The notes under the pieces: generated by a model | Told to the model about the DNA's origin: nothing | Seen by the model: the letters and a program-made list of their open reading frames with translations, nothing else | Databases searched by the model: none | Assembly: GCA_016721115.1 (NCBI GenBank) | Contig: JADKIW010000001.1 | Span: 3,983,501 to 4,047,500 of the forward strand | Reading direction: 5' to 3' | Length of the DNA stretch: 64,000 bases | DNA from: Candidatus Defluviilinea proxima | GTDB taxonomy: Bacteria > Chloroflexota > Anaerolineae > Anaerolineales > Villigracilaceae | Made by a program: the position numbers and the translations under genes | Shown here: positions 58,035 through 64,000 of the stretch, piece after piece | Numbering within the stretch: position 1 is the first letter of the stretch | Layout: each line of letters begins with the position of its first letter

Positions 58035-58343
58035 ATGGCTGAAGACAGAAACCAATATGAAGGACAACCGCGCGGCGAACGTGGCGGCGGTGGCGAACGC
58101 GGTGGCTCCCGCTTTTTTGCGAAGCCCAAGTTCTGCCAGTTCTGTGCGGATAAAACCCTGACGATCGATTATAAAAAGACTGACCTTCTCAGAAAATATG
58201 TAACCGAAGAAGGCACCATCCGCCCGCGCAGACAAACCGGCGCATGCGCCAAACATCAGCGCGTTGTGGCCGCGGCCGTCAAACAGGCCCGCCACATTGC
58301 CCTGCTTCCCTACACTGGGAAACGCGTCGAAGACGCTCGCTAG
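58035..58343 (+). CDS. rpsR: 30S ribosomal protein S18
   Basis: The 102-residue protein has the S18 core YKKTDLLRKYVTEEGTIRPRRQTGACAKHQRVVAAAVKQARHIALLPY. The Gly/Arg-rich N-terminal extension of about 30 residues is longer than usual. FCQFC and CAKH provide a potential zinc site, so this is the C+ form of S18. It follows ssb by 19 bases. Confidence 0.95.
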   Translation: MAEDRNQYEGQPRGERGGGGERGGSRFFAKPKFCQFCADKTLTIDYKKTDLLRKYVTEEGTIRPRRQTGACAKHQRVVAAAVKQARHIALLPYTGKRVEDAR

Positions 58344-58369
58344 TATTTTCCAAAGTCTAATGAACGCGC

Positions 58370-58406
58370 GGGGCATGTCGCGCTCGAACAGCGCGGTCCA
58401 TGCCCC
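58370..58406 (+). terminator. Hairpin after rpsR
   Basis: GGGGCATG and CATGCCCC pair outside, CGCGCT and AGCGCG inside, after rpsR and before the foldase gene. No T run follows, so it may be an RNA-processing or partial terminator structure. Confidence 0.55.
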
Positions 58407-58430
58407 GTTTCGCGTCTCGGAGTTATTTGT

Positions 58431-59723
58431 ATGACCAATCAAACCAGCAAGCCGAAAGTCCTGACAAAGAAACACGTCGCACGCCTCGAACGGGACCGCA
58501 GGCAGGTACAGATCATCCGTACAGTGGCCATTGCCATGTTCGTGTTGATCGCGCTCTTGATCGGGTACGGTATTCTCGACGTCACTTACCTGCAAAAGCA
58601 AAAACCTGTAGCCGTGGTCAACGGTGAAAAGATCACTGTCGCTGAATTCCAGGAACGCGTCCAAATGCAACGCGTCAATCTGTTCAACACCTATCAAAGA
58701 TATATTTTCTTCCAGAACAACTTTGGGGTGGATTATTCACAACAGATCCAACAACTGCAATCTTCTTCGCAATTCCCTGAGATCATCGGCCAACAGATCG
58801 TGGACCAACTCGTGGATGAGGCTCTGATCCGCCAGGAAGCAGAAAAACTTGGCATCACCGTCTCGGATGATGAAGTGGAAACGTTCATTCAAGAACAGAC
58901 CTACAGTTTCTACCCGAATGGAACACCGTCGCCGACGGCAACACCCACGGCCTTCGAATACCCCACACCCGGCTCTGTACAGTTGACACTTTTCCCGCAC
59001 ACCGCAACACCCACCGAAGCGCCAACTTCCACACCAGAGCCCACATCCACACCTGTGCTCAACCCAACCGCTACGTTCACTGCAGCGCCTCCCACTCCTA
59101 CATTTGTGCCGGAGAGCGTTCCAACAGCAACACCCTTCACGTTGGATGGCTACAAAGCGGAATACCAGAAAACTCTTGATCAATACAAGGCTTACGGTAT
59201 TACAGAAGCCACATTCCGCTCGGTGTACAAGAACCTCATTTTGCGCAACAAGATGCAGGAAAAGATCACCGTAGATGTGCCCACCACAGCTGAGCAGGTC
59301 CATGCGCGCCACATCCTCGTGGCAGATGAAGCTACGGCACAACAAGTGTTGGACCAGCTCAAGGCTGGTGGCGACTTTACTGAGCTCGCCAAACAATATT
59401 CAACCGACACCGGTTCCGCCGTCAACGGTGGTGACCTCGGGTGGTTCACACGAGGTATGATGGTCGCCGAGTTTGAAACGGCCTCATACACCCAGAAGGT
59501 CGGTGAAATTGGACAGCCCGTCAAGAGCCAGTTCGGGTATCACATCATTCAGGTCCTTGATAGACAAGATCTTCCTCTCACAGCCGATCAGCTACAAAGA
59601 AATCGCGATACCGCATTTACCGATTGGCTTTCCACCATACTTGAGGGAGCGAAAGTTACCAAGAACGATACGACGTGGAAGGGTCAAATCCCTGCACTTC
59701 CCACCGAACTTACGATCCAATAA
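58431..59723 (+). CDS. Membrane-anchored peptidyl-prolyl isomerase (PpiC/SurA type)
   Basis: The 430-residue protein has an N-terminal anchor (IRTVAIAMFVLIALLIGYGIL) after a basic cytoplasmic tail, a SurA-like chaperone segment (VAVVNGEKITVAEFQERV), a Thr/Pro-rich stretch at residues 165-225 (TPTEAPTSTPEPTSTP), and a parvulin domain (VHARHILVADEATAQQVLDQLKAGGDFTELAKQYSTDTGSAVNGGDLGWFTRGMMVAEFETASYTQKVGEIGQPVKSQFGYHIIQV). It assists folding of exported proteins on the outer face of the membrane. In many bacteria rplI would come next after rpsR; here the foldase takes that place. Confidence 0.92.
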   Translation: MTNQTSKPKVLTKKHVARLERDRRQVQIIRTVAIAMFVLIALLIGYGILDVTYLQKQKPVAVVNGEKITVAEFQERVQMQRVNLFNTYQRYIFFQNNFGVDYSQQIQQLQSSSQFPEIIGQQIVDQLVDEALIRQEAEKLGITVSDDEVETFIQEQTYSFYPNGTPSPTATPTAFEYPTPGSVQLTLFPHTATPTEAPTSTPEPTSTPVLNPTATFTAAPPTPTFVPESVPTATPFTLDGYKAEYQKTLDQYKAYGITEATFRSVYKNLILRNKMQEKITVDVPTTAEQVHARHILVADEATAQQVLDQLKAGGDFTELAKQYSTDTGSAVNGGDLGWFTRGMMVAEFETASYTQKVGEIGQPVKSQFGYHIIQVLDRQDLPLTADQLQRNRDTAFTDWLSTILEGAKVTKNDTTWKGQIPALPTELTIQ

Positions 59724-59743
59724 GTAATACGCTACGTTTGAAC

Positions 59744-59781
59744 AAAAAAAGCCCGTCTCCATTACGAGACGGGCTTTTTTT
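59744..59781 (+). terminator. Terminator after the foldase gene
   Basis: AAAAAAAGCCCGTCTC and its complement enclose a six-base loop and end in seven T. It closes the ribosomal operon. Confidence 0.95.
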
Positions 59782-59797
59782 ATTTACACTAACGTAC

Positions 59798-59850
59798 GGG
59801 CGACCCTTCAAGAGAAATTGAGAGAGCCTATGTTTTGGGGCGGGTCGCCC
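59798..59850. repeat. GGGCGACCC inverted repeat
   Basis: GGGCGACCC (59798-59806) and GGGTCGCCC (59842-59850) pair across 35 bases in the gap between the foldase terminator and the end of smc. The right side (GGGGCGGGTCGCCCCTAC) shares the GGGGCG...CGCCCCTAC wording with the palindrome inside the M20 gene. Confidence 0.55.
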
Positions 59851-59859
59851 CTACATCCC

Positions 59860-62800
59860 CTATCCCCTCTTCAACATATCGTCTGTCACTTGATCCAAGC
59901 GCAGACTGATCATCTGGCTGGCAGAGTCGCGTCCCATCGTGATGCCATAGATCACGTCTGCGGCCTGCACCGTGTTACGGTTATGTGTAATGACGATGAA
60001 CTGCGTGTCCTTGCTCAACTCCAACAACAGATCTCTAAAGCGACCTACATTTGCCTCGTCGAGCATCGCGTCCACTTCGTCCATCACGCAGACCGGGGTT
60101 GGCGAGACCTTGAGCAACGCAAACACAAGCGCAACTGCCGTCAAACTTCTTTCACCACCCGAAAGCAAACCTAGTGACTGTTCTCTTCGGCCCGGCAAAC
60201 GCGTTTCGATCTCGATACCCGTTTCTACAAGGTTATCAGGATCGGTCAACGCCAAGCGTGCCGAACCACCGCCAAACAGACGGGTGAACATCGCGCGGAA
60301 TTGTTTATCCACTGCGTCAAAGGTCTTGGAAAATTCCTGTCGCGTCAATTCATCTAACTCAGCGATCACTTTGCGCAGGTCTTCCTCTGCCTTTCGCAAG
60401 TCATCCACCTGCGTTTTCATGAAAGTATATCGTTCCGACTCTTTATCGTATTCCAATTTCGCTTCCGGGTTGATCGGCCCCATGCGCCGCACCTGCGCAC
60501 GCTGACGGGTCAACTGCACCTCAAGCTCAGGGGAAACTTCAGTCACAACAGGCAATTCTTCGACCATTCCTTCAAACGGCAAAGGCACTGGCCCAGAAAC
60601 ATCATCTGCGTACTCGAACATCACAAGGCCAAAATCGTCGGTGATCTTCTGGCGCAAGTTATCCAACGCCTCTTGCTTGCGCAACTGTTCCAACTGCACC
60701 TGTCCATGTAAACGTTCAGCCGTGGCAAGCGACCGTTGTGCGTTCGCTTCCACATCCTGTAAACGAACCTCTTCCACTTCTGCTGTTTCCAATTCTTTCT
60801 CAGCAGGGCTCATATCCACATTCAAGGTTTCGATCTGCTCACGCAACGCATTCTCGCGCTCATGCAGTTCATTCTTGCTCGCATCCAAACCGCTCAACGA
60901 TGTCTCTGCCTCGCTCAAACGTGAAACCAATTCAGAGCGTCGCACATCGAACTTCTCTGTCTCTTTCCCTCTTTCTTCTTTCCTTACAATGGCATCGGCC
61001 AGCGCGCGTTCCGCCACAGCCACACGCGTACTCCAATAGGAAGCTTGTCCCTGTGCTTCGCCAAGATCCATTTCGGCCAGTTGCGCAGAGGTCAAACGCA
61101 CATCGTCCTGCACCTTCACAGATTCAGACTCGATCACAGTCTGCGATTCGATCAAATTCTTTTGGATGGCTTCCGCCTCATCCGCTTCTGCCTTCAATTG
61201 GATGTACTGACTCTTCTGCCACTCCAACTCACGATGCTTCGCCTCAGACTCCAGCCCGGCCTGCTTCTCGTTTTCTTCAGCCTCTTCCACTCTGACACGT
61301 ACCTCGCGCGCCGCATTGCCAGCTTCGATCAACTCGCGTTGTGCATCATTGATCCGCACGGAAAGCGACTCAACTTCTTGATTCAAAGCATCGATCTGCA
61401 CGCCCAACGTGGCCAGAGATTCAGTCAACTCTCTTTTTTGGCGCGGACGACTCAAAGCAGAGGATGAAGCGGATTTCCCAGCCACGATCAAGCCATCACC
61501 ACGGAAGACCTCTCCACGCAGAGTCACAACACGTGCGTGAGTCGGAATCTCCTTCAATAAACGGCGGGCCGTGGCGCGGTCACGAGCCACCAATGTCTGA
61601 CCGAGCATCAATTGCACAGCTGTGCGCAGATCGTCAGGCGCGTTGACAAGTTCAGAAGCAACGCCTAAACAATTCTCATCAAGTGGTCTTGAAAGTGCTT
61701 GACGATTAAATTCTTCAAGGGGCAACAGAACCGCGCGTCCAGCGTCATCCGATTCGAGCAGTTGCAAGGCATCTTCGATCTCATTCGCATCGAGCATCAC
61801 CGCATCAAGCGTATCACCCAACGCGGCAGTGATCGCCATTTCCAATTCAGCAGGGACATCCAGCGCTGCACTCAATGCACCGCGCGCGCCCTTAAGTTTC
61901 ATTTGTTGCGCGGCTTCAAGCAAAAAGCGCGCACCTTCCGCATAACCAGCCAAAGACTGCTCAGCCTGTTCAAGCACTTCAAGCTGGGTCTTGATGCGCG
62001 TATGGGCAGAAAGAAGATTGGTGCGTTCATCATTGCTGGCACGCCTTTCGGCTTCCAGCCGTTCCATTTCCTTTTTGCCGTTCTCTTCTTTTTCCTCAGC
62101 CTGTTTGAGTTGGCCTTCCAACTCTTCGCGCTTCAAACGTGCGTTTCCGTAGGCATCACTGGCTTCGCGTGCAAGGGTCTCAGCCGATTGAATCGTTTTG
62201 CCTGCCGAATCCATACGTGCCTTCAACGATTCAAGGCGCGACTTTAATTCATCAAGACGTGCCTGTGCTTCGGCACGTTGTGTATTCCATTTTTCGATCT
62301 GTTGACGAGCCGTTTGCAGCTTCTCTTCAAGAGAAACTCGCTCCACCTGACGCGACTGCAACGAATTCTGCACTTCTTCATATTGTTTCTGCGCTTCTTC
62401 GTATTCTGTTTGGAGGCGCGCAACTTCCTGCTCCACTTCCACGAGGCGTTCACGGGCTACGCGTTCTTCGTCAGAGGCGCGATCCTGGTCGGCGATCACA
62501 GAAGTCTGCGAGGCGATCAATGCACGGCGTCTTTCTTCCAATACAGCCAGTTCACGACTCACTTCTTCACGCTGACTGTGTAGTTCAGAAGACTCGCGGT
62601 GCCATGTGTTCAGCTTGGTGCGCAATCCCGAAAGTCTCTCGCGGAAGGAGTTATATTCGGCCTGCGCCTTTGCATGTTCTTCACGAGTCTCTAGCAAGCG
62701 AGCTTCCTGCGCCTTGACAACTTCGCGCGCATCGGTCAATTCCTGTTGCGCTTTGTGCCAGTGATACCCGTACCACTCGCGCAGAATGATCTTCAAATCA

Positions 62801-63465
62801 GCTTGCGCACGCAAATATTCCGAAGCACGTTTAGCCTGACGTTCCAAACTCCGCAAACGCGGTTCCAGCTCAGACATAATATCCAAAACGCGTTCGAGGT
62901 TGCGCATGGTAGTTTCAAGTCGCTTCAATGCGTCTTCGCGGCGTGTACGATACAAACCTACGCCCGCCGCTTCTTCGAACAACTTGCGGCGTTCTTCCGC
63001 CTTCAAGGCCAGCGACGCGTCCACAAGTCCCTGCCCCATGATGGTGTAGGTGCGGTCTGCCAAACCTGAGGCAGAAAGCAATTCATTCAAATCGCGCAAA
63101 CGGACTTGTTGATTGTTGAGTAAATAATCGTTATGGCCATCACGATACGCGCGGCGCGTCATAGCCACTTCCGTAAAGTCCACAGGAAGCCAGCCATTCG
63201 TGTTGTCGAACTCAATATGAGCCGAAGCCATACTGGCACGCGCGCGATGCTCGGAGCCATTGAAGATCATGTCTTCCGTCTTCTTGCCGCGCAACAGCGC
63301 ATAGGACTGTTCGCCCAACACCCAGCGAAGCGCATCCGCGATGTTCGATTTGCCCGAACCGTTCGGCCCGACAATGGCAGTGATTCCGCTCGCGAACTCA
63401 AAGCTGGTCTTTGATGCGAACGTTTTATAACCTTGTAATTCCAGAGATTTTAGGCGAAGAGGCAT
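59860..63465 (-). CDS. smc: Chromosome partition protein SMC
   Basis: The 1,201-residue ATPase compacts and segregates the chromosome as a dimer with ScpA and ScpB. The N-terminal head has the Walker A VGPNGSGKSNIADALRWVLGEQ near residue 34. Coiled coils of about 320 residues each, rich in Glu, Arg and Gln, flank the hinge domain near residues 510-660 (KGARGALSAALDVPAELEMAITAALGDTLDAVMLD). The C-terminal head holds the ABC signature LLSGGERSLTAVALVFALL and Walker B VCVMDEVDAMLDEANV. It lies about 45 bases after rnc, with which it may share a transcript. Confidence 0.95.
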   Translation of the reverse strand: MPLRLKSLELQGYKTFASKTSFEFASGITAIVGPNGSGKSNIADALRWVLGEQSYALLRGKKTEDMIFNGSEHRARASMASAHIEFDNTNGWLPVDFTEVAMTRRAYRDGHNDYLLNNQQVRLRDLNELLSASGLADRTYTIMGQGLVDASLALKAEERRKLFEEAAGVGLYRTRREDALKRLETTMRNLERVLDIMSELEPRLRSLERQAKRASEYLRAQADLKIILREWYGYHWHKAQQELTDAREVVKAQEARLLETREEHAKAQAEYNSFRERLSGLRTKLNTWHRESSELHSQREEVSRELAVLEERRRALIASQTSVIADQDRASDEERVARERLVEVEQEVARLQTEYEEAQKQYEEVQNSLQSRQVERVSLEEKLQTARQQIEKWNTQRAEAQARLDELKSRLESLKARMDSAGKTIQSAETLAREASDAYGNARLKREELEGQLKQAEEKEENGKKEMERLEAERRASNDERTNLLSAHTRIKTQLEVLEQAEQSLAGYAEGARFLLEAAQQMKLKGARGALSAALDVPAELEMAITAALGDTLDAVMLDANEIEDALQLLESDDAGRAVLLPLEEFNRQALSRPLDENCLGVASELVNAPDDLRTAVQLMLGQTLVARDRATARRLLKEIPTHARVVTLRGEVFRGDGLIVAGKSASSSALSRPRQKRELTESLATLGVQIDALNQEVESLSVRINDAQRELIEAGNAAREVRVRVEEAEENEKQAGLESEAKHRELEWQKSQYIQLKAEADEAEAIQKNLIESQTVIESESVKVQDDVRLTSAQLAEMDLGEAQGQASYWSTRVAVAERALADAIVRKEERGKETEKFDVRRSELVSRLSEAETSLSGLDASKNELHERENALREQIETLNVDMSPAEKELETAEVEEVRLQDVEANAQRSLATAERLHGQVQLEQLRKQEALDNLRQKITDDFGLVMFEYADDVSGPVPLPFEGMVEELPVVTEVSPELEVQLTRQRAQVRRMGPINPEAKLEYDKESERYTFMKTQVDDLRKAEEDLRKVIAELDELTRQEFSKTFDAVDKQFRAMFTRLFGGGSARLALTDPDNLVETGIEIETRLPGRREQSLGLLSGGERSLTAVALVFALLKVSPTPVCVMDEVDAMLDEANVGRFRDLLLELSKDTQFIVITHNRNTVQAADVIYGITMGRDSASQMISLRLDQVTDDMLKRG

Positions 63466-63508
63466 AAGATGATTTTCAATTTACGATTCAGATTTTGGAT
63501 TTACTTGT

Positions 63509-64000
63509 TTATTTATAAGATATCCCAAGAGCTTCGAGCGCAGTTTGTGCAGCGATGCGGGCGGCAACCTGTTTACTAGCGCCGTGCCCTCTGCCATATG
63601 CCACACCTTGAATGCGGGCTTCCACCTCAAACACCTTGGCATGGTCTGGGCCTGAAGAGGAGATCGTCACGTACTGTGGAGTTCCCATCTTCTCTGCCTG
63701 TGCCCATTCTTGCAAACGACTTTTGGGATCCTGTATTTCATCAAGGATGTAGTCCTGCACATCGTTCAGAATGGGATTCACGAACGCTTCGACCGCCTTT
63801 AGGCCTGCATCCAGATACAAGGCACCGACCAACGCCTCAAATGTGGATCCCAATAAACCATCGCGGTCACTGCCCCCCGAAGAGGCTTCTCCATGACCGA
63901 GACGCAGAGCGTGTCCCAAGTCGATGCGGCGTGCAAAGTTCGCGAGCTGGTCATTGCGGACGATGGCCGAGCGGATCTTCGTCAAGTCACCTTCGGGCAT
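63509..64000 (-). CDS. rnc: Ribonuclease III, C-terminal part (cut by window edge)
   Basis: The 163 residues visible cover the end of the RNase III catalytic domain and the double-stranded RNA-binding domain. MPEGDLTKIRSAIVRNDQLANFARRIDLGHALRLGHGEASSGG and LLGSTFEALVGALYLDAG include the second metal Glu. DPKSRLQEWAQAEKMGTPQYVTISSSGPDHAKVFEVEARIQGVAYGRGHGASKQVAARIAAQTALEAL is the dsRBD. The N-terminal catalytic signature (NERLEFLGD type) must lie beyond 64000. rnc beside smc is a common pairing. Confidence 0.93.
   Translation of the reverse strand: MPEGDLTKIRSAIVRNDQLANFARRIDLGHALRLGHGEASSGGSDRDGLLGSTFEALVGALYLDAGLKAVEAFVNPILNDVQDYILDEIQDPKSRLQEWAQAEKMGTPQYVTISSSGPDHAKVFEVEARIQGVAYGRGHGASKQVAARIAAQTALEALGISYK

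Overview
The window looks like chromosomal DNA of an uncultured-type Chloroflexota bacterium, most likely class Anaerolineae. I infer this from several things: giant DUF11 repeat surface proteins ending in LPKTG plus a sortase domain, Thr/Pro-rich extracytoplasmic linkers, an rpsF-ssb-rpsR operon followed by a PpiC foldase, MurE and RNase III/SMC sequence style, and many short palindromic repeats scattered between and inside genes. No rRNA, tRNA, CRISPR array, transposase or phage gene is visible. The taxonomic call is inference; no 16S is present.

Layout. 1-7,090 (minus strand): envelope and housekeeping genes (patatin, small membrane protein, esterase, Tat-exported L,D-transpeptidase, CcdA, DUF2085 protein, YlmD, YggS, YggT, DUF167) ending in a terminator. 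7,281-11,929 (plus): membrane-anchored diheme cytochrome c, sensor histidine kinase, lipoprotein esterase, ICMT-like methyltransferase. 11,936-30,301 (minus): a long bioenergetic block, nuoA-H-J-K-L-M-M-N followed by atpI-like/atpB/atpE/atpF(b-delta), then murE and a GNAT. The membrane arm of complex I and the F0 part of ATP synthase are here; the complex I peripheral arm genes and the F1 genes are not. Upstream lie an APC permease, a phosphoesterase and a translationally coupled nucleotidyltransferase-fold/small membrane protein/lipoprotein trio. 30,478-36,785 (plus): serB, then a textbook-looking transcription attenuator (Asn/Thr-rich leader peptide, mutually exclusive hairpins, terminator) before an aspartate-type aminotransferase, then a fusion of a glutamate-cysteine-ligase-like domain to an M20 peptidase, then a PilZ protein. 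36,864-44,333 (minus): one 2,489-residue surface protein with four exact-period 447-bp repeats, an LPKTG motif and a C-terminal sortase. 44,503-53,459 (plus): a Cys-rich small protein with a 244-bp tandem duplication, a DUF4062-NTPase-TPR (STAND) protein, tryptophanase, a TetR regulator with a 46-bp perfect palindrome over its promoter, an esterase, and recJ. 53,437-57,070: membrane protein, GH20 hexosaminidase, class III aminotransferase. 57,196-59,723 (plus): ribosomal S6 leader, rpsF, ssb, rpsR, PpiC foldase. 59,860-64,000 (minus): smc and the C-terminal part of RNase III, cut by the window edge.

The points I would follow first are the attenuator-controlled aminotransferase with the ligase-peptidase fusion, the substrate-plus-sortase polypeptide, the STAND protein next to the duplicated Cys-rich gene, and the habit of this genome of carrying palindromic repeats in frame inside conserved genes (murE, recJ, the M20 fusion). 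All assignments come from reading motifs by eye; no search was run.
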